Assembly: GCF_000718785.1 (NCBI RefSeq) | Contig: NZ_JOCA01000022.1 | Coordinates: 62,001 to 126,000 of the forward strand | DNA length: 64,000 nucleotides | Source of the DNA: Streptomyces sp. NRRL WC-3626 | GTDB lineage: Bacteria > Actinomycetota > Actinomycetes > Streptomycetales > Streptomycetaceae | Direction: 5' to 3' | Part shown: positions 9,324 through 18,099 of the stretch, piece by piece | Numbering within the stretch: position 1 is the stretch's first letter | Layout of the letters: each line of letters starts with the position of its first letter | Made by a program: the position numbers and the translations under genes | The notes under the pieces: generated by a model | Seen by the model: only the letters and a program-made list of their open reading frames with translations | What the model was told of the DNA's origin: nothing | The model's database searches: none

Positions 9324-10237
9324 GAGGCACTTCCAATCAGGGCGTTCAGCTGGGCTCTGGTGGGCAGGGCGGGGATGACACCCGCGATCGACACGGTGTG
9401 GGCGCCGGCGACGGCGGCGAACTCCACGGCCCGGTCGACGGGCCGGCCCTCGGCCAGGGCGACGGCGAAGGCGGCGGTGAAGGAGTCCCCGGCGCCCGTG
9501 GTGTCCACGACCGTCCGGGCCTGGTGCGGGGGCACGGTGGTGACGCCGGTGTCCCGGGCGACCAGCGCGCCGTCGCCGCCCCGGGTGATGACGACGGTGC
9601 CGCCGGTGCGCTCGCGCAGCGCGCGGGCCAGTTCCTCGTCGCCGAGTCCGTGCCCGTCGTCGAGGCCGAGGAGGACGGGGGCCTCCGTCTGGTTGGGCGT
9701 GAGTACGTCGATGAGGGGCCAGCACGCGTCGGGCAGCGGCCGGGCGGGCGCCGGGTTCAGCAGGGTGCGGGTGCCGCTCTCGCGTCCGGCGCGCAGGGCG
9801 GCGGCGACGGCTTCCTCGGGGATCTCCATGGAGACGACGAGGATGTCGGCGGAGGCGATCTCGGCGCGGAAGGCGTCGACGGCGGCGGCGTCCAGCTCGT
9901 CCAGGGCGCCGGGGGCGATGGCGATGCGGTTCTCCCCGGACGGCTCGACCAGGATGAACCCGACCATGGTGGGCGCCTGCGCGGTGACCACGTGTTCGGC
10001 GCCGACCCCTTCGCGCCGCCACAGCTCACGTGCCGAGCGGCCGAACTCGTCGTCGCCGACGGCGGTCAGCAGCGTGACCTCGGCGCCCAGCCGGGCGGCG
10101 GCGACGGCCTGGTTGCTGCCCTTCCCGCCGGCGCCCGAGTCGAAGAGGCCGCCCGAGACGGTCTCACCGGCCGCGGGTGCCTTGGGGACCCGCATGGTGA
10201 GGCCGGCGCCATAACTTCCGACAACCGCGATCTTCAT
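9320..10237 (-). CDS. rbsK: Ribokinase (PfkB family)
   Basis: Ribokinase phosphorylates D-ribose at O5 with ATP. The 305-residue protein has the N-terminal PfkB sugar motif GAGGKGSNQAVAAARLGA and the C-terminal motif DTTGAGDSFTAAF, whose Asp in GAGDSF is the catalytic base. NPAPA and TPNQTEA match the ribokinase subgroup. ATG 10237 starts MKIAVVGSYG; an ATG 12 codons earlier lies inside the operator region and is less likely. It is the first gene of the seven-gene operon, read from the promoter at 10279-10307. Confidence 0.94.
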   Translation of the reverse strand: MKIAVVGSYGAGLTMRVPKAPAAGETVSGGLFDSGAGGKGSNQAVAAARLGAEVTLLTAVGDDEFGRSARELWRREGVGAEHVVTAQAPTMVGFILVEPSGENRIAIAPGALDELDAAAVDAFRAEIASADILVVSMEIPEEAVAAALRAGRESGTRTLLNPAPARPLPDACWPLIDVLTPNQTEAPVLLGLDDGHGLGDEELARALRERTGGTVVITRGGDGALVARDTGVTTVPPHQARTVVDTTGAGDSFTAAFAVALAEGRPVDRAVEFAAVAGAHTVSIAGVIPALPTRAQLNALIGSAS

Positions 10238-10249
10238 CGGCACACCACT

Positions 10250-10273
10250 TTGTGTATGGACAACCATGGACAA
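10250..10273. promoter_or_regulatory. Candidate GntR operator in front of rbsK
   Basis: The plus strand shows TTGTGTATGGACAA (TTGT/ACAA inverted repeat, 10250-10263) overlapping a direct repeat TGGACAACCATGGACAA (10257-10273). It covers the predicted transcription start of the rbs operon, a position suited to repression by the operon's own GntR/UTRA protein. Confidence 0.5.
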
Positions 10274-10278
10274 GGCAG

Positions 10279-10307
10279 AGCGTAGGTACAGGGATGTCCC
10301 TAGTCAA
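10279..10307 (-). promoter_or_regulatory. Promoter of the rbsK-C-B-A-D-deoC-gntR operon
   Basis: On the minus strand a TTGACT -35 (10307-10302) is separated by exactly 17 bases from a TACGCT -10 (10284-10279), a good match to Streptomyces HrdB-type promoters. A small palindrome, GGGACATCCC (10291-10300), lies within the spacer. Confidence 0.6.
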
Positions 10308-10613
10308 TGGGTGACCGTGAGGTGAAATTTCGACCACGGGGACACCCGCTCTCACCCGGGTGACCGGAAGGAGCCTTCAGGCCGGTGCCCCGTGGCGGGC
10401 CGCGGTCGCCGACGCGCGGTGGTGCGGGGAGGCGCGCGGCACCGCCCGGGGGCACTCCCGGTCCAGGTGCTGTCCGGGGCGAGATCAAGGGCGTCAATGC
10501 GCCATATCCGGTGGCCTGGTGTGACTGGAACTGAACGATGTCTCAACAATTCCGACCGGTAGGCCTACGCTCTGCATGCTCCCAACCCCCCAAAAGGTGG
10601 GGTTCGACGTGTC
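10308..10613. other. Intergenic region between divergent rbs operon and conservon
   Basis: No supportable gene is seen. The right end (10540-10613) should hold the conservon promoter: a TACGCT -10-like hexamer lies near 10566, but no convincing -35 accompanies it. Confidence 0.5.
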
Positions 10614-12218
10614 GTGAAAGGTTTCGCTTCTCGTGGCTGGCACCGGTGTCTGCAGCGTCGTCGGATCAGGACCGCTGTGGTGAGCGGACCGTTAGGGGAG
10701 CCACGCGGCGGCCCCGGTGTGGGCGCCTCCGTCGCCGGAGGGGCCGTCACCCTGTCGGCCGCCGCTGGTGCGGTGTGGGCGGCCGTCACCGCGGACGCCC
10801 AGTGGCACCGGGCCGTCGCGGGAGCCTGTGCCGCGGCCGTCGTCCTGCTGGTCGCCGGCGTACTGGTCCTCACCCGGCGGCTGTCCACCGAGCGTGCGCA
10901 CCGTGCCCGGGAGGCCGCCGTCGCCACCGCCCGGGGCACCGAGGTGGCGCATCTGGCCGCGGTGCGCGTCCCGGCCATCGCCGGGCGGCTGCGCACCGGA
11001 CAGCGGCTGGAAGGTGTGCCGGGGCCCGTGACGTCGCCGGAGGAGACCGGCGAGGAGTTCGCCCGGGCGCTGGACTCGGTCGTCGTGGCGCTCGGCTCGG
11101 ACGCCGCCGTGCACCGCGAGCGGTCTCTGCGCGACTCGGTGCAGGCCGCCTTCGAGTCCGTGGCGCGCACCATGCATGTGATGGCGACCGTGCAGCAGCA
11201 GGTCCTGGACGAGGTCGAGCGCTCCATCGAAGACCCCCGTCTGATGGCGGACGTGATGAAGGCCGACCACGCGGCCTCGCAGATGACCCGCAAGGCGCAG
11301 ACACTCCTGGTGATGTGCGGAATCTGGCCCGCTCGCCGGGAGACCCGGCCGGTCTCGCTCTACGACTGCGTACGGGGCGCCCAGTCCAGGATCGTGGAGT
11401 TCGGCCGGATCGAGGTGCACGGCGGACAGACCCTGTACGCGGTGCCCCCGGCGGTGGAGGGGCTGATGCACTCCGTCGCCGAACTGCTCGAGAACGCCAC
11501 GGTGTTCTCACCGTCCAGCTCCCCCGTCGTCGTCGGCGTGCGGGAGGTGGGCGCCGGTGCGGTCATCGAGATCGACGACGCCGGGCTCGGGATGCCGCCG
11601 GACGTCCTGCACCAGGCCCTCGGCCAGCTCCGCGACGACCTGGACCTGACCCGCCTGGGTGCGGTGCCCCGGCTCGGCCTGGCGTGTGTCGGGCGCTGGA
11701 GCCGGGAGCTGGGCTTCCACGTGGAGCTCAGCGGGGCTTCGGCGTACGGCGGCACACGGGCGGTGATGTTCGTGCCGTTCCGGCTGCTGACCGAACCGCT
11801 GCCGAGACCCGCCGCACACCGCCGCCCGGCGGTCGAGCACGCCGGGCCCGTCGTACCCCCGGCAGGCGCGCGCGACGACGCCCCCGTAGTGGCCGGGCAC
11901 CCCGACGACGCCGCCGAGCCGGCCCGCGCACCCGCCCCGGCGACGGCCGGTCTGCCCCGGCGGCGCAGCCGGCGCGGTGCCGCCCGGGCCGCGGCGTCCG
12001 CACGGCACTCGGCGCCCGACCCGCCGCCCGGTGCCGAGCCCGCCGAACCCTGGACGCCGGAAGCGGCACGCGCCTCGATCACCAGTGTGATGTCCGGGAC
12101 GCTGCGCGGCCGGGCCGCCGTCGACACGGACGGCGACACCGAACCGGTACCGCCCCCGCACGGCGGACAGTCCCTGCCCAGCACCCCGCACGACGAGCAC
12201 GCCGGAGGCCGACCGTGA
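10614..12218 (+). CDS. cvnA: Conservon sensor-kinase-like membrane protein CvnA
   Basis: The 534-residue protein has a short N-terminus, two hydrophobic segments (about 40-85) with a very short loop, a cytoplasmic linker and a histidine-kinase-type ATPase domain: N-box HSVAELLENATVFS and G1 box IEIDDAGLGMPP. No classical phospho-accepting H-box is evident, as is usual for CvnA. The C-terminal 150 residues are Pro/Ala/Arg-rich and probably disordered. The start is GTG 10614 with an AAAGGTGGGG Shine-Dalgarno 12 bases upstream; a GTG at 10680 is an alternative. It heads cvnABCD-CYP-CYP. Cvn proteins form a membrane-associated complex resembling eukaryotic G-protein signalling; the signal is unknown. 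Confidence 0.92.
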   Translation: MKGFASRGWHRCLQRRRIRTAVVSGPLGEPRGGPGVGASVAGGAVTLSAAAGAVWAAVTADAQWHRAVAGACAAAVVLLVAGVLVLTRRLSTERAHRAREAAVATARGTEVAHLAAVRVPAIAGRLRTGQRLEGVPGPVTSPEETGEEFARALDSVVVALGSDAAVHRERSLRDSVQAAFESVARTMHVMATVQQQVLDEVERSIEDPRLMADVMKADHAASQMTRKAQTLLVMCGIWPARRETRPVSLYDCVRGAQSRIVEFGRIEVHGGQTLYAVPPAVEGLMHSVAELLENATVFSPSSSPVVVGVREVGAGAVIEIDDAGLGMPPDVLHQALGQLRDDLDLTRLGAVPRLGLACVGRWSRELGFHVELSGASAYGGTRAVMFVPFRLLTEPLPRPAAHRRPAVEHAGPVVPPAGARDDAPVVAGHPDDAAEPARAPAPATAGLPRRRSRRGAARAAASARHSAPDPPPGAEPAEPWTPEAARASITSVMSGTLRGRAAVDTDGDTEPVPPPHGGQSLPSTPHDEHAGGRP

Positions 12219-12661
12219 CCGGAACCATCACCAGACTCCCCGATCTGGGGTGGATGCTCCGCCCACTGACCGAGATTCCCGGCGTCCGGCACGCCGTGGT
12301 GGTGTCCGAGGACGGGTTGCGTCTCGGGCACGCCTCCGCCGAGAACCTCTCGGGTCCGGTGGCCTGCCTGAGCGTCGCCGACGCGGAGTCGCTCTCGGCG
12401 GCCGGCGCGGCGATGACCATGACGGGCCGGTCCACCGGCGCGCTCCTGTTCGGGCCGGGTGTCGGGACACGCCAGCTGATGCTGGAGACCGACCAGGGGT
12501 TCGTGCTGTTCACCCATGCCGGGGTGGGCGCGCACCTGGGGGTCGCCACCGATCCGGACGCCGACGTGGGCCTGGTGGCCCAGCAGATGCAGTTGCTGGT
12601 GGCGAAGATCGGCGCGCACCTCAGCAGCCTGCCCCGGGACGAGGCCGCCGCGACGTCATGA
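12215..12661 (+). CDS. cvnB: Conservon roadblock/LC7-domain protein CvnB
   Basis: The 148-residue protein has a roadblock/LC7 fold (PGVRHAVVVSEDGLRLGHAS, then the GTRQLMLETDQGFVLF core). Such proteins act as partners or GAP-like regulators of small GTPases; in conservons the partner is CvnD. GTG 12215 has GGAGG eight bases upstream and overlaps the cvnA stop as GTGA. The cvnC start overlaps its stop as ATGA, so expression is stoichiometrically coupled. Confidence 0.93.
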   Translation: MTGTITRLPDLGWMLRPLTEIPGVRHAVVVSEDGLRLGHASAENLSGPVACLSVADAESLSAAGAAMTMTGRSTGALLFGPGVGTRQLMLETDQGFVLFTHAGVGAHLGVATDPDADVGLVAQQMQLLVAKIGAHLSSLPRDEAAATS

Positions 12662-13017
12662 CGGAGCGGCCCGAGGCGCCGAGGGTCTCGGCGATCCGTC
12701 CGTACGTCATCACACGCGGCCGCTCGGAGTCCGAGGGCGAGCCGCTCTCCTGGGAATCCCTGGTGATGACGGCGGAGACGGCGTTCCCCGCCGCCCTCCA
12801 GCCGGAGCACCTCGCCATCCTGGAGCACTGCGAGGGGCTCATCTCGGTCGGAGAGGTGGCCGCTCACCTCGGCCAGCCCCCGTCGGTCACACAGGTGCTG
12901 CTCTCCGATCTCCTCCGGTGGGGGCTGATCGTGACCCGCCCGCCCATTCCGCCGGCCGAACGCACCGATGTGACCATGCTCAGAAAGGTCCTCCATGGTC
13001 TCGAAAGCTGCCTCTGA
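12658..13017 (+). CDS. cvnC: Conservon DUF742 protein CvnC
   Basis: This 119-residue DUF742 protein opens with RVSAIRPYVITRGRSE, ends in a winged-helix-like segment (ISVGEVAAHLGQPPSVTQVLLSDLLRWGLI), and lies between CvnB and CvnD as in all conservons. Its biochemical role is not established. Its last 23 bases overlap cvnD in a different frame. Confidence 0.92.
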   Translation: MTERPEAPRVSAIRPYVITRGRSESEGEPLSWESLVMTAETAFPAALQPEHLAILEHCEGLISVGEVAAHLGQPPSVTQVLLSDLLRWGLIVTRPPIPPAERTDVTMLRKVLHGLESCL

Positions 13018-13627
13018 AACCTTGACCGAGGCCGCCCCGCCGCCCGCCGCCGACGGGAAGTACCTCGACTCGAACGTGTCGGGCGCGGCGAAGATCCTGG
13101 TCGTCGGCCCGCTGGGCGTGGGCAAGACGACGCTGATCGGTACGGTGTCGGAGATCCGGCCGCTCTCCACCGAGGCGTCGATGACCCGGGCGGGCGCCCG
13201 GGTCGACCCGTACGCCGGGGACAGCGGCAAGAAGACCACCACGGTCGGCCTCGACTTCGGCCGGCTGACCATCGACGGCGACCTGGTCCTGTATCTGTTC
13301 GGTACGCCGGGCCAGCAGCGGTTCCTGCCGGCCTGGCAGGACCTGGCCAAGGGGTCGCTCGGCGCGCTCGCGCTGGTGGACGCCCGCGACCTGACGGCGT
13401 CCTTCGACGCGCTGGGGAATCTGGAGGACCTGGACCTCCCCTTCGCGGTCGCCGTCAACGTCTTCCCGACCGGCCCCCGGTACGACGCCGACGACGTCCG
13501 CACGGCCCTCGATCTGCTGCCCGACACCCCGCTGGTGATCTGCGACGCACGGGACCGGGCCTCGTCGATCCGGGCGCTGATCGCCCTGGCCCGCCACCTC
13601 ATCGACCTCGCCACGGAGTCCTCATGA
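12995..13627 (+). CDS. cvnD: Conservon small Ras-like GTPase CvnD
   Basis: The 210-residue GTPase has P-loop GPLGVGKTT (about 39-47), switch I region KTTTVGLDFG and G3 LFGTPGQQRF. The usual G4 NKxD is replaced by a VNVFP segment, common among CvnD/MglA-like proteins, so guanine specificity is achieved differently. G5-like CDARDRAS follows. ATG 12995 lies within cvnC. The stop overlaps the first P450 start as ATGA. Confidence 0.93.
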   Translation: MVSKAASETLTEAAPPPAADGKYLDSNVSGAAKILVVGPLGVGKTTLIGTVSEIRPLSTEASMTRAGARVDPYAGDSGKKTTTVGLDFGRLTIDGDLVLYLFGTPGQQRFLPAWQDLAKGSLGALALVDARDLTASFDALGNLEDLDLPFAVAVNVFPTGPRYDADDVRTALDLLPDTPLVICDARDRASSIRALIALARHLIDLATESS

Positions 13628-14973
13628 GTACGCCGCACCCCTCGGCGGGCCCGGCCGTCGGCTGCCCCGTGACCGGCGCCACCGGCACGGCGGCCGCGCT
13701 GTACGGGCCCGGCCTCGACGGCGACACGATGCCCGCGCTGTACGAGGAACTGCGCGGCACACACGGCCCGGTGGCGCCGGTGTCCATCGCCCCCGGCATC
13801 GACGCCTGGCTGGTCCTGGGCCACCGCGAACTGCTCCGGCTCACCCGCGAGGAACAGGACTTCTCACACGACCCGCGCCGGTGGAGCCTGCTGCGCGAAG
13901 GCCGGGTGCCGGCCGACTCGCCGATCCTGCCGATGGTCGGCTGGCGCCCCGCGCTGCTCTTCGCGGACGGGCAGCAGCACCGCAGGATGCGCAGCGCCGT
14001 CTCGGACGCGCTGGCCGGAATCAACGGGCACGAGCTGCGACGCAGTGTCCGGGCCACCGCCGAGGCGCTGATCGCCGGATTCGCGGCGCACGGCGAGGCC
14101 GACCTCGTCGCCGCGTACGCGCGCACGCTGCCGATGCGGGTGATCGCCGGGCTGCTCGGCCTGGACGACCGGACCGGCCGGGAGCTGGTGAACGCGGTGG
14201 CGGGCCTCGTGTCCGCCACCGGCGGGGCGGGGGACGCCAGCCGCAGGATGGGCGCCATCCTGAAGGGACTGATCGAGGAGAGGCGGCGGGCGAGGGGCGA
14301 CGACATCGTCTCGGCGCTGCTGCACCACCCGGCGCGGCTCACCGACGAGGAAGTGCTGCACAACCTGGTGGTGATGTTCGTCGCGGGCAACCAGACCACG
14401 GTGAACTGGATCGCCACGACGCTGCGCATCCTGCTCTGCGACCCCGCGCTGCGCTCCTCGCTGAGCGGCGGCCACCTCGGCGTGGACGACGCGCTCGACC
14501 TGGTCCTGTGGCGCTTCCCGCCCACGCAGAACTTCCCGGCCCGCTACGCCACCCGCGACATGGACTTCGGCGGCCAGGACATCCGGGCGGGCGACATGCT
14601 GATCCTGGGCCTGGCGGCGGCCAACGCGGATCCGGAGGTCCTGCCGGCCGACGGCACCCCGGTGGCCGGCAACCGCTCCCATCTGGCGTTCGGCGCGGGC
14701 CCGCACATCTGCCCCGCCCAGGACCCGGCCCGGCTGATCACCCGGACCGCGGTCGACACGATCCGGCACCGCCTGCCCGACCTGGAACTGGCCGTCCCGG
14801 AAGACGAGTTGGAGTGGATCAAATCGCCGTGGAGCAAGGGACTGGGCACGCTGCCGGTGCGCTTCACCTCGCCGCAGCTGCCTCAGGGCGCGGTGCTCCC
14901 TCGGACGGCCGAGGCTCCCGCCCCCGCCTGGGCGCACCGCCACGCGGTACAGCCACAGGCCGGTCCGCACTGA
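13624..14973 (+). CDS. CYP157-type cytochrome P450 lacking the ExxR motif
   Basis: This 449-residue P450 has the heme-ligand motif FGAGPHICPAQ with its cysteine, and an I-helix oxygen-binding segment FVAGNQTT. The K-helix, normally ExxR, reads DLVLWRFPP, so both Glu and Arg are absent at the expected positions. Lack of ExxR is a published property of the CYP157 family, which occurs in Streptomyces conservons beside CYP154; both context and sequence fit. The start ATG 13624 overlaps the cvnD stop by four bases. Substrate and redox partner are unknown. The C-terminal 50 residues are Pro/Ala-rich. Confidence 0.88.
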   Translation: MSTPHPSAGPAVGCPVTGATGTAAALYGPGLDGDTMPALYEELRGTHGPVAPVSIAPGIDAWLVLGHRELLRLTREEQDFSHDPRRWSLLREGRVPADSPILPMVGWRPALLFADGQQHRRMRSAVSDALAGINGHELRRSVRATAEALIAGFAAHGEADLVAAYARTLPMRVIAGLLGLDDRTGRELVNAVAGLVSATGGAGDASRRMGAILKGLIEERRRARGDDIVSALLHHPARLTDEEVLHNLVVMFVAGNQTTVNWIATTLRILLCDPALRSSLSGGHLGVDDALDLVLWRFPPTQNFPARYATRDMDFGGQDIRAGDMLILGLAAANADPEVLPADGTPVAGNRSHLAFGAGPHICPAQDPARLITRTAVDTIRHRLPDLELAVPEDELEWIKSPWSKGLGTLPVRFTSPQLPQGAVLPRTAEAPAPAWAHRHAVQPQAGPH

Positions 14974-15037
14974 CCCGTTCCGAGCCCGCCCCTGCCCGGC
15001 TCGTCCCTCCTCCCCCTCCCCGAGAACTGGAGCCCTG

Positions 15038-16285
15038 TTGAACACGTCACCGGCGAACCCCGCGGCCGACCGTCCGCACCGTCTGGACCCGGGGGGAGGC
15101 TGCCCGCACGCGGCCAACGCCCGGCTGCTGGCCCAGGGGGCGGTCACCCCGGTGGTCCTGCCCGGCGAGGTGCGGGCCATGGCGGTGCTGGGCCACGACG
15201 CGCTGAAGGAGTTCCTCGCGCACCCCGACGTCGCCAAGAACGCACGGCACTTCACGGCGCTCCAGGCCGGGGAGATAGCCGACGGCTGGCCGCTGAAGAC
15301 GTTCGCCACGGTGCAGGGGATGACGACCGCGGACGGCGCCGACCACCGGCGGCTGCGGTCGCTGATGGGCAAGGCGTTCACAGCCCGCCGGGTCGAGGAA
15401 CTCCGCCCGTACATCGTAGAGTTGACGTCCCGTCTGCTGGACGGCCTGGAGACGGCCGCCCTCGAGGACGGTGTCGTCGATCTGCGCACCCACTTCGCGC
15501 TGCCGCTGCCGATGGGCGTCATCTGCGAACTGCTGGGCGTGGACGAGGTCCATCACGACCGGCTGCACCACCTCTCCAACCAGATCGTGGCCACGGACAT
15601 CGGCCCGGCCGAGGCGATGGCGGCCAACCGGGAGATGGTGGAGGTGCTGAGCGAGGTCGCCGCGGCCCGGACGGCCGATCCGGGGGACGACCTCACCAGT
15701 GCGATGATCGCGGCCCGTGAGGAGAGCGGCGACCGGTTCAGCCCGCACGAGCTGATCGGCACGCTGATGCTGACCATCATCGCGGGGCACGAGACGACGC
15801 TGAATCTGATCACGAACGCCGTACGCGCCCTGTGCGCCCATCGGGACCAGCTCGACCTGGTCCTCTCCGGCCGGGCGAGCTGGTCGGACGTGGTGGAGGA
15901 GACCCTGCGCTGGGACAGCCCGGTCAGCTACTTCCCGTTCCGCTACCCGACCCGCGATCTGACCCTGGACGGCACCCTGATCCCCCGGGGCACCCCGGTC
16001 CTCGCCGGATACTCGGCCGCCGGCCGCGACACGCGGGCCCACGGCCCGGACGCCGCACGCTTCGACATCACCCGCTCCGGCGAGTCCCGCCATCTCTCTC
16101 TGGGACACGGCGCGCACTACTGCATGGGTGCGCCCCTGGCCCGCCTGGAGAGCACCACCGCCCTGGAACAGCTCTTCAGCCGCTTCCCGGCCCTGGACCT
16201 CGCGGTCCCGGAGCCGGAACTGCCGCGCCACGCCTCGTTCGTGGGCAACAGCGTGCGGAGGCTTCCGGTGCGGCTGAAGGCCTGA
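15038..16285 (+). CDS. CYP154-type cytochrome P450
   Basis: The 415-residue P450 has canonical motifs: I-helix IIAGHETT, K-helix EETLRW (intact ExxR) and heme-binding LGHGAHYCMGAPLAR. The N-terminal MTTADGADHRRLRSLMGKAF block is typical of CYP154. The start is TTG 15038, with GGAG seven bases upstream. It follows the CYP157-type gene by 64 bases, the known CYP157-CYP154 pairing of conservons. It is soluble and would need ferredoxin and reductase from elsewhere. CYP154 enzymes oxidise steroids or macrolides in vitro, but no native substrate can be assigned. Confidence 0.9.
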   Translation: MNTSPANPAADRPHRLDPGGGCPHAANARLLAQGAVTPVVLPGEVRAMAVLGHDALKEFLAHPDVAKNARHFTALQAGEIADGWPLKTFATVQGMTTADGADHRRLRSLMGKAFTARRVEELRPYIVELTSRLLDGLETAALEDGVVDLRTHFALPLPMGVICELLGVDEVHHDRLHHLSNQIVATDIGPAEAMAANREMVEVLSEVAAARTADPGDDLTSAMIAAREESGDRFSPHELIGTLMLTIIAGHETTLNLITNAVRALCAHRDQLDLVLSGRASWSDVVEETLRWDSPVSYFPFRYPTRDLTLDGTLIPRGTPVLAGYSAAGRDTRAHGPDAARFDITRSGESRHLSLGHGAHYCMGAPLARLESTTALEQLFSRFPALDLAVPEPELPRHASFVGNSVRRLPVRLKA

Positions 16286-16342
16286 GGGAGCACCTTCCAC
16301 CTGGCGGACCCGTCAGGTGGCGTACCCTCCCGCGGCCGCCCG

Positions 16343-16367
16343 GCCTCCCCTCCCTTGGAGGGGAGGC
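16343..16367. terminator. Hairpin between CYP154 gene and RNase J gene
   Basis: GCCTCCCCTCC (16343-16353), loop CTT, GGAGGGGAGGC: a perfect 11-bp stem lying between convergent genes, so it probably terminates both. There is no U-tract, as is common in Streptomyces. Confidence 0.75.
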
Positions 16368-16413
16368 ACGAGGGCCGCGATGATGCGTACGGGCCGACCC
16401 GGCGGGCCGCGGC

Positions 16414-18099
16414 TCAGGCGTCGATGATGACGGGGATGATCAGGGGCTTGCGGCGGTGGGTGCGGAACGCCCAGTTCGCCACGGCACGGGCGAGGAGCTG
16501 TTCGAGCTGGCGCGCGTCCCCGACGCCTTCCTCCGCCGCGGTGGCCAGGGTCTTCTCGATGACCGGGATGACCGGTTCGAAGGTGGTGTCGTCGTGGACG
16601 AAGCCGCGGGCCAGGAAGTCGGGGGCTTCGGTGAGGGCGCCGGTGTCCGCGTCGACGATCGCCACCACCGTGACGACGCCTTCCTCCGCGAGGGTGAGGC
16701 GGTCCTTGAGGGACGCCTCCGTGGCGCCGCCCACCTCCATGCCGTCCACGTAGACGTTGCCGGCGGGGACCTTGCCGGTGATGGACGCGCGCCCGTCGAC
16801 GAGGTCGACGACGACGCCGTCCTCGGCGATGACGACCCGCTCCGGGGCGACGCCGGTACGGATCGCGAGGTCGCCGTTGGCCCGCAGATGGCGCCATTCG
16901 CCGTGCACGGGCATGACGTTGCGGGGCTTGACGATGTTGTAGCAGTAGACGAGTTCGCCGGCACTGGCGTGCCCGGAGACGTGCACCTTGGCGTTGCCCT
17001 TGTGGACCACGTGGGCGCCCCACCGGGTGAGTCCGTTGATCACCCGGTAGATGGCGTTCTCGTTGCCGGGGATGAGGGAGCTGGCGAGCAGGACGGTGTC
17101 ACCCTTGCCGATGCGGATCACGTGATCGCGGTTGGCCATCCGTGACAGCGCGGCCATCGGTTCGCCCTGGGAGCCGGTGCACACCAGAGTGACCTTGTGG
17201 TCCGGGAGCTTCTCCAGCTCCTTGGTGCTCACGACCAGACCGGACGGGACCTTCAGATAGCCCAGGTCACGGGCGATGCCCATGTTGCGGACCATCGACC
17301 GGCCGACGAAGGCGACCTTGCGGCCGTGCTGGTGGGCGGCGTCCAGAACCTGCTGGATGCGGTGCACATGGCTGGCGAAGCTGGAGACGATGACCCGCCG
17401 CGGCGCGGTGCGCATCACCTGCTCGATCGCCGGGTTCAGCTCACGCTCGGAGGTGGTGAAGCCGGGCACCTCGGCGTTGGTGGAGTCGGTGAGGAACAGA
17501 TCCACGCCCTCCTCGCCGAGGCGGGCGAAGGCACGCAGATCGGTGATGCGCTCGTCGAGAGGGAACTGGTCCATCTTGAAGTCGCCGGTGTGCAGCACCA
17601 TCCCGGCACCGGTTCGGATCGCGACCGCGAGGCTGTCGGGGATGGAGTGGTTGACGGCCACGAACTCGCAGTCGAAGGGCCCGAAGCCTCGCCGGTCGCC
17701 CTCACGCACCCGTACCGTGCGCGGCCGGATGCCGTGTTCCTTGAGCTTGGCCTCCAGGAACGCCAGCGTCAGCTTGGAGCCGACGACGGGGATGTCGCGC
17801 CGCTCGCGCAGCAGGTACGGCACGCCGCCGATGTGGTCCTCGTGGCCATGGGTGAGGACGATGCCCACGATGTCGTCCAGCCGGTCCCGGATCGAGGTGA
17901 AGTCCGGCAGGATCACGTCCACGCCGGGCTGGGTCTCTTCGGGGAACAGCACGCCGCAGTCGACGATGAGCAGCTTGCCCGCGTACTCGAAGACGGTCAT
18001 GTTGCGGCCGATCTCACCCAGGCCGCCCAGGGCAATGACCCGCAGCCCCCCTTCGGGCAGGGCAGGGGCGGCTTTCAGCTCAGGGTGCGGATGACTCAT
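16414..18099 (-). CDS. Ribonuclease J (metallo-beta-lactamase/beta-CASP)
   Basis: The 561-residue protein has the metal motif LTHGHEDHIGG, a further metal ligand region VLHTGDFKMDQ and the beta-CASP signatures LTDSTNAEVPGF, SFASHVHRIQQVLD and VHVSGHASAGEL. RNase J processes and degrades RNA from the 5' end or internally. ATG 18099 (MSHPHPELK) matches the N-terminus usual for Streptomyces RNase J; an ATG 13 codons upstream is possible. In Streptomyces the housekeeping RNase J gene lies beside dapA and thyX, absent here, so this may be a second copy or a relocated gene. Confidence 0.9.
   Translation of the reverse strand: MSHPHPELKAAPALPEGGLRVIALGGLGEIGRNMTVFEYAGKLLIVDCGVLFPEETQPGVDVILPDFTSIRDRLDDIVGIVLTHGHEDHIGGVPYLLRERRDIPVVGSKLTLAFLEAKLKEHGIRPRTVRVREGDRRGFGPFDCEFVAVNHSIPDSLAVAIRTGAGMVLHTGDFKMDQFPLDERITDLRAFARLGEEGVDLFLTDSTNAEVPGFTTSERELNPAIEQVMRTAPRRVIVSSFASHVHRIQQVLDAAHQHGRKVAFVGRSMVRNMGIARDLGYLKVPSGLVVSTKELEKLPDHKVTLVCTGSQGEPMAALSRMANRDHVIRIGKGDTVLLASSLIPGNENAIYRVINGLTRWGAHVVHKGNAKVHVSGHASAGELVYCYNIVKPRNVMPVHGEWRHLRANGDLAIRTGVAPERVVIAEDGVVVDLVDGRASITGKVPAGNVYVDGMEVGGATEASLKDRLTLAEEGVVTVVAIVDADTGALTEAPDFLARGFVHDDTTFEPVIPVIEKTLATAAEEGVGDARQLEQLLARAVANWAFRTHRRKPLIIPVIIDA

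Noticed and set aside
12995..13017. Possible frameshift between cvnC and cvnD
   Set aside because: Both proteins are full length with family-typical ends; the 23-base overlap is normal for conservons.
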